The notes beneath the pieces were generated by a model, which saw nothing but the letters and a program-made list of their open reading frames with translations, was not told where the DNA came from and made no database searches. A stretch of 64,000 nt of DNA from an uncultured Cyclobacteriaceae bacterium. Its GTDB lineage: Bacteria > Bacteroidota > Bacteroidia > Cytophagales > Cyclobacteriaceae. This document shows positions 28,585-38,456 of this stretch, in pieces. The stretch lies in assembly GCA_937146645.1 (NCBI GenBank), contig CAKZRQ010000017.1, positions 124,001 through 188,000 of the forward strand. Reading direction: 5' to 3'. Position 1 is the stretch's first letter, and every line of letters starts with the position of its first letter. A program made the translations under genes and the position numbers.

Positions 28585-29058
28585 TTATTTGAACTCATCT
28601 ATAAAAGGAAGCTCCTGTTGAATCGCATTCCTTATGGTGTTGTGAATATAGGTGTCTATCTGTAAGAACTTAGCAGCATCCTTAGCAGAAGTCACTTTCT
28701 TGAATTTCTTAAAATATTTAGCATGAAGTTTACTGAGGCTCACGTCATTTTTGAGGGATCTTGTAGCCAATGAATTAGCTTCTTCTTCCCCTATTTGATC
28801 ATAGGTCTCAATGTATTCATTGATTAATTTGATGCGTTCTCTTGAAAGCGCTCTTCTTGCTTCTTCGTATTCCTCATATACTTGCCAGAATCCTGGAGAT
28901 ACACTTTCAGGAAGATCCATATATGCATCTACAATCATTTTTTTATCCATCCCGAAGGCACTTTGGATCAAAGTGACATCATCATCAATGCTTTGCTGTG
29001 CAAAGCCAACACCTACACTTAAAAATAGGCACGCAGTAAAAATTAAAAGCTTTTTCAT
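28585..29058 (-). CDS. Secreted helical protein of unknown function
   Basis: Signal peptide MKKLLIFTACLFLSVGVGFAQQ; rest charged and helical. Confidence 0.65.
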   Translation of the reverse strand: MKKLLIFTACLFLSVGVGFAQQSIDDDVTLIQSAFGMDKKMIVDAYMDLPESVSPGFWQVYEEYEEARRALSRERIKLINEYIETYDQIGEEEANSLATRSLKNDVSLSKLHAKYFKKFKKVTSAKDAAKFLQIDTYIHNTIRNAIQQELPFIDEFK

Positions 29059-29171
29059 TTTAAACTAGTTGTCATTTATCTGGCATAAAGTTAGGGGTTT
29101 CCCTGATTACACAAACGGTTTTTAACTTAAATAGTAGCCATTTAAGCTAGTTTAATCGGTGATTTTTGAGA

Positions 29172-30371
29172 TTAAAAAGTCTCGTTGATATTTAAATAAA
29201 ATCCGGAGTTACCTTTTTGACCAAATCCATAATCGGCCGTTATTGTGGTTCTATTCTCCTTATTTATCATCACTCGTAAACCGATCCCATATCCGGGATT
29301 CACCATTTCCAGAAGTGCTTCGCCCGTTAATTTACTGGAGAAACTTGCAGCGTTTAAAAAGACAGTTCCACCGAAGGTGTCTTTTTCTCTCTGTAAAGGA
29401 AATCTATATTCCACTTCCGAATATAGCATTGACTCTCCCCTAAAGCGGCCTTGAACATATCCTCGTCCAGATCTGCTAAACATATCATAACCAATTGAAG
29501 GGAGGGCCATATAAGGCAAATTGCCGGAGACTAAAAAATTCCCAAATCCCCAGACTCCAATAAGATGCCTTTTGCGCTTTTCATTGAGAGGGAAGTAGTG
29601 TCGATAATCGAGGAAAAGAATCGCTGAGGACTGATCGGAGCCTAACCATTCTGGGTTTATCCGGATGGATGCCAACGCGAAATTTTCCTCGTAAGGTGAC
29701 ACTGCAATGTCTCTATTTTCAAGAACAGCATTGATTGAAAACCCTGATACAGTGTACTGGTCTGTATCAAATCCTAAAGTGGAATTATAGAAATCATGAC
29801 TGAATTCTAAATCACCCTCAAACTCTTCAGAAATGAAATTTTCAAACTTGGAATATTTATCGAGATGATAGCCCATACCCACAAAGAACTTCGAGGTCCC
29901 TATTTTCTTTAGAACAGTTTCATGAACCCTTGTAAAATTGTAATTCATTTGCTGCTCTCCCCAATACACGCCAGGCTGATTTGGATTCTCCTCAAAATCA
30001 TTAGGTGTGCTGCTCCCTAAGCCATAGGTTGGTTGGGAGGTAATTTGAAATCTCCAATCTCCTACCAGAATCCATTTGTCCTCAGATAAGAAAACATTAC
30101 TTCGTACACCGAAGATCCATTGTTGTTTAGTGGTGTAAAGAATAGTACCCACCAGGTTTGAAAGGTGAGTATTTTCAGGATTACCCATTAACCATGTTGC
30201 GGAAGGAGCCGCCCCAAAAAGCCATCCATTTGCTGGATTAAAAGCGATAGCAGGAAGTGGAACAAGCCTAAAGTTCTGGACTTTGTTTGGCTTATAGGTT
30301 GTTGAATCTTGCGCCCAAACTGAGTGGGTCAAGCTGGAAATGATCAAAAAGAAAAATAGCCTTTTCATCAA
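29172..30371 (-). CDS. BamA/TamA-like outer-membrane protein
   Basis: Signal peptide; FSRSGRGYVQGRFRGESMLYSEVEYRFPL, GLRVMINKENRTTITADYGFGQKGNSGFYLNINETF. Confidence 0.8.
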   Translation of the reverse strand: MMKRLFFFLIISSLTHSVWAQDSTTYKPNKVQNFRLVPLPAIAFNPANGWLFGAAPSATWLMGNPENTHLSNLVGTILYTTKQQWIFGVRSNVFLSEDKWILVGDWRFQITSQPTYGLGSSTPNDFEENPNQPGVYWGEQQMNYNFTRVHETVLKKIGTSKFFVGMGYHLDKYSKFENFISEEFEGDLEFSHDFYNSTLGFDTDQYTVSGFSINAVLENRDIAVSPYEENFALASIRINPEWLGSDQSSAILFLDYRHYFPLNEKRKRHLIGVWGFGNFLVSGNLPYMALPSIGYDMFSRSGRGYVQGRFRGESMLYSEVEYRFPLQREKDTFGGTVFLNAASFSSKLTGEALLEMVNPGYGIGLRVMINKENRTTITADYGFGQKGNSGFYLNINETF

Positions 30372-31567
30372 AATGAAACGTCATATTGGATCCTAAACCT
30401 GGTCTCATCACTCTGAGGTAATTCCAGATCCTGAAAAGTAAACCTAGTGATTTCTGCTGTCAATTTGTTCTTATGTCCGTTAAAGAACCAGTTTATCGCA
30501 AAGGCGACCTCAGTTTGGTTGTTTTCTTCAATGTTAAGATCCGGTCTGTACCTCGCAAATCGTGAAGCCACTTCTAGTTTCTTTGGGAAAAAATCTGCGA
30601 TTGAGTAAGGGAAGAACCCTGCCTGTAAATAATATCCGCCTAGCTGAGTGGTTCCGCTGTTTATGTTATCAATAATGTCTTTACGATGGTATTCACTTGA
30701 CCAGGAGAAACCTCTGAAATTGAAGGTAGTTTCGATCTGATATTGATTCACGGTGTATTGTCCAGGGAGCCCATCCTCAAAACCTTCCAATGCCCCGCCA
30801 CCGGCTTGAGAAAACCTTGTGTATGGACTGGTATTGGTGACTGCTGCAAAGGCTATCAATCCACTCGGAGGGGAGAAATTTAGATCACCCCCAGAAAAGG
30901 GAACTTCTTGCCCAAGGAAATTCCACTGTACCCGTCCGAAATACATTAGATTACTATCATCATTTGAAGTGGCTCCACGACCCGATCCGGTAAGCATAGC
31001 AACCCAATAATTAAAGTTTGCTATTCCTCCAGCATCAATATTTCCGTATAAAGTAATTCCTTGCTGGCGGTCAACGGTGAATGCCCTGTTAATTAAAGAT
31101 CGATCCACGAGCTGCTGATCCCCTGAACTGATGAATCTTTCTCTGGTGAACTCTACTTTCCACTGTCCTGCTTTAAATTTCAACCAAGGAAATCTTTCAA
31201 TCATGACTCTGAAGTCCAAGAGATTGCCTTGACCCAATTCATACTCAAAATAGTATTTCAACCATGGTTTATAAGCATGGCCACCAATTTTCAGTCTTGA
31301 CCGATTTATCTTGAATAATCGGGTATTTTGATTGGTGAAGTCATCAAAGGTTAATGGATTTTGATCATCAGGAGTTGCAAACCTGAACTGTAACCTAGCG
31401 GCAATTTGAAGTTCATAATTTCCGTCTTCAGTAGTAAATACAAAGCCCTTAGAAGTATGCTTTATTTGAACCAAATTTGTACTATCGCTGCCATTATCTT
31501 CTTCCTGAGAATAAGCCGCTAGAGCTAGCCCCAAGGAGAATAAAGAAACTAAAAATGATCTAAGCAT
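30368..31567 (-). CDS. Phosphate-selective porin O/P-like outer-membrane porin
   Basis: Signal peptide; NRSRLKIGGHAYKPWLKYYFEYELGQGNLLDFRVMIERFPWLKFKAGQWKVEFTRER. Confidence 0.8.
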   Translation of the reverse strand: MLRSFLVSLFSLGLALAAYSQEEDNGSDSTNLVQIKHTSKGFVFTTEDGNYELQIAARLQFRFATPDDQNPLTFDDFTNQNTRLFKINRSRLKIGGHAYKPWLKYYFEYELGQGNLLDFRVMIERFPWLKFKAGQWKVEFTRERFISSGDQQLVDRSLINRAFTVDRQQGITLYGNIDAGGIANFNYWVAMLTGSGRGATSNDDSNLMYFGRVQWNFLGQEVPFSGGDLNFSPPSGLIAFAAVTNTSPYTRFSQAGGGALEGFEDGLPGQYTVNQYQIETTFNFRGFSWSSEYHRKDIIDNINSGTTQLGGYYLQAGFFPYSIADFFPKKLEVASRFARYRPDLNIEENNQTEVAFAINWFFNGHKNKLTAEITRFTFQDLELPQSDETRFRIQYDVSF

Positions 31568-31609
31568 AAATCCTCAATACAGCTATTAAAGCTAAAAGTA
31601 TCTGGTCTA

Positions 31610-31642
31610 AAAAAGAAAAACCCCAGCCTTATAAGGCCGGGG
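31610..31642 (-). terminator. Intrinsic terminator
   Basis: CCCCaGCCTTATAAGGCcGGGG followed on the minus strand by T-rich tract. Confidence 0.75.
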
Positions 31643-31661
31643 TTGTCATAGATTATGTTCT

Positions 31662-32321
31662 TTATTGACCTTGAGGTATTCTAAATACGATACCACCGTC
31701 AAAACCAAATTGGAATAAACTTGAGTAGCTATTTAGACCTGCGCCTACACCACCGGTGCCAAAGTAAAGTCCTCCACCTAATGACTGTACAGCAGAAAAT
31801 AAGGAAGCCTGAAGTCTGATAGCCACGTTTTCGGCAACCCAGAAATTGCTACCACCTCTAAAATTCCAGGCAAATTTTGTTTCAGTACTACTTCTTCCAT
31901 TATCAGGGTTCATCACCCCGAAAATACCCATTCCAATTCCCGCTCCGACGAACGGTTCTACCGTCTCATTTACCGGGATATATTTAGTCCCATTAATCAT
32001 GATCCAGTTTATGGCAAGATCAAAGTCCGTTTGCTGTAGTTCGCCATCGAAAATTCCTCCATCCTGATAGATAGTTGGAGCATTTGTGTCTTGTCTCAAG
32101 TATTGCAATTCAATTGCCCCTCTTTGCGGAATATGATATTCCAATCCAACTCCCCATCTGAAACCATCCTGAATGGTACCATCAAAGAAAGAAGAATTCG
32201 AAAAATAAGAATCGAATTGATCTTTGAAGACATAACCACCATAGGTATTCAATCTTAACTCCTGACCAATAGCGAAATTGGTCAAGGCAATCATTACAAT
32301 GCTAAATAACAGTTTTTTCAT
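31662..32321 (-). CDS. Outer-membrane beta-barrel protein
   Basis: Signal peptide MKKLLFSIVMIALTNFAIGQ; VGAGIGMGIFG and barrel-like strands. Confidence 0.72.
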   Translation of the reverse strand: MKKLLFSIVMIALTNFAIGQELRLNTYGGYVFKDQFDSYFSNSSFFDGTIQDGFRWGVGLEYHIPQRGAIELQYLRQDTNAPTIYQDGGIFDGELQQTDFDLAINWIMINGTKYIPVNETVEPFVGAGIGMGIFGVMNPDNGRSSTETKFAWNFRGGSNFWVAENVAIRLQASLFSAVQSLGGGLYFGTGGVGAGLNSYSSLFQFGFDGGIVFRIPQGQ

Positions 32322-32367
32322 TTTTCTAATATTTGGTCCCCAAATATAATTGATACTGATTTGAATC

Positions 32368-33387
32368 CTAGTCCAACTGACTGGGGTAAATTACTTTCCA
32401 ATCCTTTGCCATGTCCACGACTGTCCATCCTTTCTCAGCGGCTTCATCTAATCCTTTATCGAGTTTTCCTATGTGAGAATCCCGATCGTAGGCCCATTCT
32501 CTTTCTGCATCCGTATGATGAACATACATTTGAAAAGATCTTCCCTTTGTACCTGAAGAGTATTGCAACATTTGAAGATCACCATCTGAATTTCCAAAAG
32601 CGGCTATTGGTCTTTTTCCGATATTCTGGTGAATGCCCACTGGTTTCCCAGCTTTGTCATCAATAAAATTTAGTTCCGCAATTTTCATGATTACATACTC
32701 ACCGTCGATTTCTTTAAACTCTGCCTTGAGCGAACTTCCGACTACTTGCTCCGGAGGAATTCCATATACTTCCTGCGTCCATGGTCTCATAAAATCAATA
32801 CCTCCCCCTGAGACAATGAATGTTTTAAAATCATGATCCCGAAGGTACTCCAATACCTCAAGCATGGGCTGGTAAATCATTTCCTTGTACAAAAGCCCCG
32901 TGGTGGGATGCTTGGCAGAATTGATCCAAGAATTAACTGAAGCTGTGAATTCATCTGATGTCATTCCGGAGTGAGATGCGGCAATGATCTTTAGTAAACC
33001 TTCTTCTCCTGAAGAGAGTACTTTTTCAACATCTCCATCAGCAGCTGCTTTTAGAATTTCATCATTCCTCCACTCAGGGTTATCTGCGGCCATACTTTTC
33101 ACTTGGTCCAGACCAAATTGAACCTGAAAATAAAATGGCTGCTCTGCCCAAAGGTTACCGTCATTATCGAATGTGGCTATTCTATCCTCCGGCTTTACAT
33201 AATCTGGACTTCCTTCAGTAGTGACTGCTTCGACAAAATCAATAATCGATTGTTTTGCAGGTCCCTCGTTCCAAGATGCCAGATATTCTACTTCAGAATT
33301 CACATCTGTTTTTTCCACCGCAGGCGGTGTACAGGACCATGACAGAAATGCCAGCCCAACTAATAGGATTGAAAGTTTGATTTTCAT
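32368..33387 (-). CDS. HAD-family hydrolase lipoprotein (phosphoserine phosphatase-like)
   Basis: Lipobox LSWSCTP; motif I ATFDNDGNLWAEQP, IVSGGGIDFMRP, AAFGNSDGDLQML. Confidence 0.8.
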   Translation of the reverse strand: MKIKLSILLVGLAFLSWSCTPPAVEKTDVNSEVEYLASWNEGPAKQSIIDFVEAVTTEGSPDYVKPEDRIATFDNDGNLWAEQPFYFQVQFGLDQVKSMAADNPEWRNDEILKAAADGDVEKVLSSGEEGLLKIIAASHSGMTSDEFTASVNSWINSAKHPTTGLLYKEMIYQPMLEVLEYLRDHDFKTFIVSGGGIDFMRPWTQEVYGIPPEQVVGSSLKAEFKEIDGEYVIMKIAELNFIDDKAGKPVGIHQNIGKRPIAAFGNSDGDLQMLQYSSGTKGRSFQMYVHHTDAEREWAYDRDSHIGKLDKGLDEAAEKGWTVVDMAKDWKVIYPSQLD

Positions 33388-33393
33388 CTGAAT

Positions 33394-35757
33394 TTATTCT
33401 TGATATAATCTAATTTCTACTTTTCGATCTTGTCCCTTGGATTGTTGAGAACCTCTTAAGATTAAACCTCCCACTTCTTTAATCATGCGATTTGATTCTA
33501 TTCCGAGATCTTCATTAAATACCCGAAATACTTCATCGACCCGTTGATTGCTGATCATTAGGTTATACTCCATTGGACCTGTGTTATCTGCAAAGCCAAT
33601 TAATTCCAGTTTGGCCTCTGGATTTTCCTTCAGATAGGATGCTATTGGCTGAAGTTTTTCCATTTCCTCCTCTGAAAGTTTTGTCTCATTTATGCCAAAA
33701 TAGACTTCTACCTTGCTGCTTTTTAACAGTAGCGGATTAGTTTTTTCAATCCTCACGGTGTCTATAATTTTTTGAGCATTTCTGAGACTGTCAATGAGTA
33801 AGGAGTCACTTGCAATCCGGGCAAGTAAAACCGAATCTGGCTGATAGAGGGTGCTGTCCGTAGGTGCATCTTTTTTGCCCCCACTCGTGATGGCAGCAGT
33901 GGCAGCTGCTGTTCCTCCTACGAGTAAAGCATCTTCCAAAAGATCATTATTTTTTTCTTCGAGTCTCTCTTGCCTTCGAGCAGCCTTCTCTTCTGCCTTT
34001 CTCGCCTTCTCATTATTCTTTTCTATTTTTTTCCTGGTGTCTTCATCAATTCCTTCCTGAGTTACCACTATTTCCTGTGGCTCTTCTTCGGCACTCGTGG
34101 TTTGAGCTGCAGGTTGGGTCTCAAGTTTCGCAGCAAATGCCATCATCATCGCTGAATCTCTTGTTGCTTGCGCTTGCAGCATATCCTCTCTAAACTTCTC
34201 TAATTCCTCATCGAATTGTTCTCTACTCATCATATCCTCGCTTGAGCTTCTTTGAACCGAAGTAGAATCCAGGATTACTTCAGTGGGCTGTTCTTCACCA
34301 TAAACTACTCGGGTAACTTGACCGGGATAAATAAGGATTTCATTTAATTCTGAAGGGATGGAGGTGGAATCAGTGCTACTCGCCAATTTCGCTTGTGTTA
34401 ATAATGATTGATTGATCGAATCGAGTGAGTACAAATTCCTGTTTTGTACAGCTTCTAGGGAGTCGATCTGATTACCCAGTCCAGCTTGTTCATTTGCTAT
34501 ATTGTTAATTCGAATTTGTCTTACTTCTTCTGAGGCTATGGTGTCTGACATGGCAAGACTTCGAACTTCCTCATAGTCATTGAATTCTCTTCTTAATCCT
34601 ATTAATTGCTCTTCGGTCGATGCAGAATCCAGTTTTGTTGACTCTTTCAAATTTTGTAACGCAACTATTTGGGTGGAATCCATTGAATTAATTGCTGTAC
34701 CAATGGAATCGGCCTTGTTTGATCGTTGGGGTAATTGAATTACAGTGAAGTAATTTGTTTGACCAGTTTCTTCAGCTCTTTTTCTTTGTGCCTCTTCATT
34801 CAAGAGTTCTAGGTCTTTGTCAGATGGCTGATAAGTATAGCGCTGGGTGACTACAGGTGGATTAAATGCTTCTTTGTTTGCTCCAAAGCTAAATTTGATA
34901 CCCATTCCGTGATAGATGTACCAGTCAACATTACCATTTTCAAACCCACGCCAGGGGTTGTCAGCGGTGACTATATTGGTTCCGGGTTGACCTGCATATG
35001 CCTGAAAGTCATTGTCATAATTTGGTCTGTATACTCCAGAAATATCATCTAGATAATCCGTTGCAGCTCGTTTGAAATCAGTTTGAGCAAAGAACTCAAT
35101 ACTTCTGGTGATCCTTATTCTGAAGCCCAGACCCAAGTTTGCATAAAGTGTGGTATTCCTATAACCATCAGGACTTTCTGCACCGAGGTTATTCAGGTTA
35201 GTCTCAAATGTTCCATCAGGGATTACATTTGGGTTGGTGTAATCGTATCGATTACCATTTTCATCAAGTAAATCTCCATTCACATTGAAAGACTGCACTC
35301 CGAATCCTAGGGTGAAATATGGGGCGAATATGGATTTACCATTTAATAGCCAATTATTATCTGGCTTGAAGACAAAGGACAATCCTGTGTCGAAAATGTC
35401 CGTCTGGAAATTTAATGCTCGATCAAAATTTAAACCTTCAACAAAGAGGTTACCGTCGTTTTGCACGAATCTATCTCCAGCTCCAAATTGATAGGTTCCA
35501 GCCGTGAGCATTAAGCCAACTGAATTTCCAAGTGCATATTCTAAAGAAGCCTGATAGGATAATCTTTGCGAGTAGGTGTCATACCTTTTGTAAAGCCGTG
35601 TAAAGTTCCCAAAGTTATTAACCTTTAGGGGTCTGATATCACCGAGATAATTGGTAACTCCAGCGCTTATTCCAAATCTCCACTTATTGCCATAGAGCTG
35701 TGCTGAAGCAGAGTAGGAGAGACAGAGTAAAAAGAAAATAATAGCTATCCTTTTCAT
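33394..35757 (-). CDS. Outer-membrane protein with DUF6089-like N-terminal barrel and C-terminal OmpA domain
   Basis: N-term LYGNKWRFGISAGVTNYLGDI; C-term VYFGINETKLSEEEMEKLQPIASYLKENPEAKLELIGFADNTGPMEYNLMISNQRVDEV. Confidence 0.85.
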   Translation of the reverse strand: MKRIAIIFFLLCLSYSASAQLYGNKWRFGISAGVTNYLGDIRPLKVNNFGNFTRLYKRYDTYSQRLSYQASLEYALGNSVGLMLTAGTYQFGAGDRFVQNDGNLFVEGLNFDRALNFQTDIFDTGLSFVFKPDNNWLLNGKSIFAPYFTLGFGVQSFNVNGDLLDENGNRYDYTNPNVIPDGTFETNLNNLGAESPDGYRNTTLYANLGLGFRIRITRSIEFFAQTDFKRAATDYLDDISGVYRPNYDNDFQAYAGQPGTNIVTADNPWRGFENGNVDWYIYHGMGIKFSFGANKEAFNPPVVTQRYTYQPSDKDLELLNEEAQRKRAEETGQTNYFTVIQLPQRSNKADSIGTAINSMDSTQIVALQNLKESTKLDSASTEEQLIGLRREFNDYEEVRSLAMSDTIASEEVRQIRINNIANEQAGLGNQIDSLEAVQNRNLYSLDSINQSLLTQAKLASSTDSTSIPSELNEILIYPGQVTRVVYGEEQPTEVILDSTSVQRSSSEDMMSREQFDEELEKFREDMLQAQATRDSAMMMAFAAKLETQPAAQTTSAEEEPQEIVVTQEGIDEDTRKKIEKNNEKARKAEEKAARRQERLEEKNNDLLEDALLVGGTAAATAAITSGGKKDAPTDSTLYQPDSVLLARIASDSLLIDSLRNAQKIIDTVRIEKTNPLLLKSSKVEVYFGINETKLSEEEMEKLQPIASYLKENPEAKLELIGFADNTGPMEYNLMISNQRVDEVFRVFNEDLGIESNRMIKEVGGLILRGSQQSKGQDRKVEIRLYQE

Positions 35758-35758
35758 A

Positions 35759-36925
35759 TTATTTCTTTTTACCAAAGCCTAACCATACATTAAACTCTGC
35801 ACTTAATCCTATAAAAGGGGAGAAGTTGTTTTGATTTGTTCCACTCAATTTCTCCGTGGATACGAACGTTCCCCCAGCATTTAGTCTGATAATTCTGAAG
35901 AAATTGTAGCCTAACCCAACATAGACAGGGCGATCAAGGGCGGGACCTGATATTGTCTCTCCCAAGCTATTTTTCATATTACCTCTTACAAAAAATCCAG
36001 TGGAAACGGAGAGGTTGTTTAAAAACTTATTGAAAGCTCGGTTTCCCAGAGGAAAAGAAAATCCAATATATGGACTAGCAACGAACTCCTGATTAGGAAG
36101 ACCTTCGCTTAGGGATATGGCCCCATAACCCAGATTTAAAGGAATTACGTTTGGTAAATTTTCAGTCTCATAATTGGCAAATATCATTTCATCTACCATT
36201 ACGAGCATGTTAGGGCTGAAGTATTGCCTGAGCTCAGCTTCAATGATCTTATTCACTTCCTCCAGATAAGTGGCAGCGTAAACGGCTCTTGCATTATCAT
36301 TTTCGCTCATGCCAGTGGCGTTAAACTTCGCCTTACCCATCTTCAAATTTTTGTGCTGCTCAAGTTTGGTTCGGGTCAAATCACTAAAGCCAGGGAATGG
36401 CTGCCCATTTGGAAGTTCGAAATAGAAGGCCCCTGACTCTACTATGCTCTTCATTCGCTCCATCACACTAGGAATATTCTCCGAGAATTCTATTCCTCCT
36501 TTTTTTACACTTGTGATGGTGCTGAGGTAAGTTTCCAGATTTTGATAAACCAAAGCAGCCACTTCCCTGATTTGTTCAGGTCCAGCCTTTTGGTAAAATC
36601 GAAATTCAAGATGATACTCAGAATTTGACCTTAAGGGCTCTTCTACATATACTTGAAACTCCTGATCTTTGTAACCGAAAGGCGCTTTCCAAAAGTAATT
36701 TGAAGCTCGATCTGCTGATTTTTTGGATTGGTAAAGGGTGAGTTTTACCATCTCGATTTGATCTGGAACAGCTCCGGTAATTCCGAATTGGTCCTCTGCT
36801 GGTATTGGAAGCCCACCATTGATCTCCTTGTTGATTATATTAAGATTGATCTTCTTGATTTGAGCATTAGCAACGCTAGCGCCAAAGACAAGTAGCAGGA
36901 CAACAAAGGGTAAAAATTTATTCAT
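35759..36925 (-). CDS. Secreted/outer-membrane protein of unknown function
   Basis: Likely start MNKFLPFVVLLLVFGASVANAQ; C-terminal barrel-like region. Confidence 0.65.
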   Translation of the reverse strand: MNKFLPFVVLLLVFGASVANAQIKKINLNIINKEINGGLPIPAEDQFGITGAVPDQIEMVKLTLYQSKKSADRASNYFWKAPFGYKDQEFQVYVEEPLRSNSEYHLEFRFYQKAGPEQIREVAALVYQNLETYLSTITSVKKGGIEFSENIPSVMERMKSIVESGAFYFELPNGQPFPGFSDLTRTKLEQHKNLKMGKAKFNATGMSENDNARAVYAATYLEEVNKIIEAELRQYFSPNMLVMVDEMIFANYETENLPNVIPLNLGYGAISLSEGLPNQEFVASPYIGFSFPLGNRAFNKFLNNLSVSTGFFVRGNMKNSLGETISGPALDRPVYVGLGYNFFRIIRLNAGGTFVSTEKLSGTNQNNFSPFIGLSAEFNVWLGFGKKK

Positions 36926-37001
36926 AATTAAAAATTTGATCCTCGCATCTGTCAATTTATTGAAAATCTATTGACTCTCAATATTTGTCAGGATCGAATC
37001 T

Positions 37002-38456
37002 TTAATTGAATTTTTTGAATCTGAATGAATATCCAATTAGCAAACCAATATTAGAATAGCTTGCTCTCGTGATGGTGAGGGCGCCCTCTAAGGGTGGATT
37101 TGGGTCCGATGACGAAAAGCTATTTTCCTGGATATAGTCATTTGTACCTCCAAAACTGTAGACTAAACCCAGGGTAAGGCTGCTCCTTTCTTTTTCCCAA
37201 ACTGTCCCAGCACTTACATGGAATATATCCCACTGAGTAATTTCAGTAACTATTTGGGTTCCCCGAACTGGTTCTTCGTCAAAGTAGGAGAAATCAGTCC
37301 TGAAGCTTCCCATTAATTTAAAATTCTGACCCAGATAACCTTCATAGCCAATGGCCACATTAGTCACCGCTTTCATGCCAGTTTCTACATTAAGGAAGTC
37401 CTCCGATCCCAAGTCTTCCAATGCTGGGAAACTTGGTCTAAAGAAATCATTCGGCTCCACATTCATGATTCGATATGGACTGATTGCTCCAAATTGTGTG
37501 ATGTTAATGCTAAGGATACTTCTACTGAATTGTTTATGGGCTCCTAGACTAAACTGAAAGGGGGACTTATAGGTCGACTTCAGTTTTTCTTGTCTGTCGG
37601 AAGCAAATGCTGTTATTCGATCCCCACCTTCTCTTACTATGAGGTTTGTAATAGTGATGTCCTCTGCCACGGTTCCATTACCGAGCCAATCTATCCCTGG
37701 AGATTGTACAGCGAAGGCTAAGCCCCAACCCGCCTTTTGATAATTTAAACCTACCTTAAGTGCTGTTCTGACTGCAAAATAATTCACGAATTCATTTTGA
37801 GCTCTTGATACTAAAAAAGGATCATCTGAATTACTAAAGGTCTTAGCATTGAATCGGTAATTGAAATCAACAGATCTTAGAGTATTGAGTAGGCTGATTC
37901 CGAAACCCAGATTCGGCTTAATTTTCCTGCCTATGCCTAGAATCACAGTGGTTTCCTGTACGGTGGCGGCTAATGCAGTTTCAGAAACAAGTTCTTCAGG
38001 TCCTGGACTCTCTTCCTCATCTATTAAGTCGAAATCTCTTTCTAATCTTGCGACTCCATTGAATCGAAAGCTTACAGGTGTAATCAGGGCATAGCTCAAG
38101 TTCCACGGAGTTTTATTTTTAATAGTACCGCTAATGAGAAGGGGAACGGTATTGAATTGTAAACCTCTGAAATCCTCTCTTTCGCCGAGGGCATTCTCAA
38201 TTTTTATATTTTCTAACCCATAAAGATTTGCATTTATAGAAATAGAGCTGGTATCTAAGAAGGCGAGGTTTCCAGGGTTATAATAAACGCCCGCATTATC
38301 TAAAGTGTCCGTGAGGACGGCACCACCGAGCAAAGCTGCCCTGGTCCCAAACTGTTGATTCCAGTGGTGAGTATCCTGAGCATGAAGTATTTCAGGACAC
38401 ATGAGTAATCCTAAAATCAAAAAGTAAACAGGCAAAAATGCCTTTTTCAACCTCAT
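37002..38456 (-). CDS. OmpP1/FadL-like outer-membrane protein
   Basis: Start at MRLKKAFLPVYFLILGLLMCPEILHAQD; QQFGTRAALLGGAVLTDTLDNAGVYYNPGNLAFLD. Confidence 0.7.
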   Translation of the reverse strand: MRLKKAFLPVYFLILGLLMCPEILHAQDTHHWNQQFGTRAALLGGAVLTDTLDNAGVYYNPGNLAFLDTSSISINANLYGLENIKIENALGEREDFRGLQFNTVPLLISGTIKNKTPWNLSYALITPVSFRFNGVARLERDFDLIDEEESPGPEELVSETALAATVQETTVILGIGRKIKPNLGFGISLLNTLRSVDFNYRFNAKTFSNSDDPFLVSRAQNEFVNYFAVRTALKVGLNYQKAGWGLAFAVQSPGIDWLGNGTVAEDITITNLIVREGGDRITAFASDRQEKLKSTYKSPFQFSLGAHKQFSRSILSINITQFGAISPYRIMNVEPNDFFRPSFPALEDLGSEDFLNVETGMKAVTNVAIGYEGYLGQNFKLMGSFRTDFSYFDEEPVRGTQIVTEITQWDIFHVSAGTVWEKERSSLTLGLVYSFGGTNDYIQENSFSSSDPNPPLEGALTITRASYSNIGLLIGYSFRFKKFN

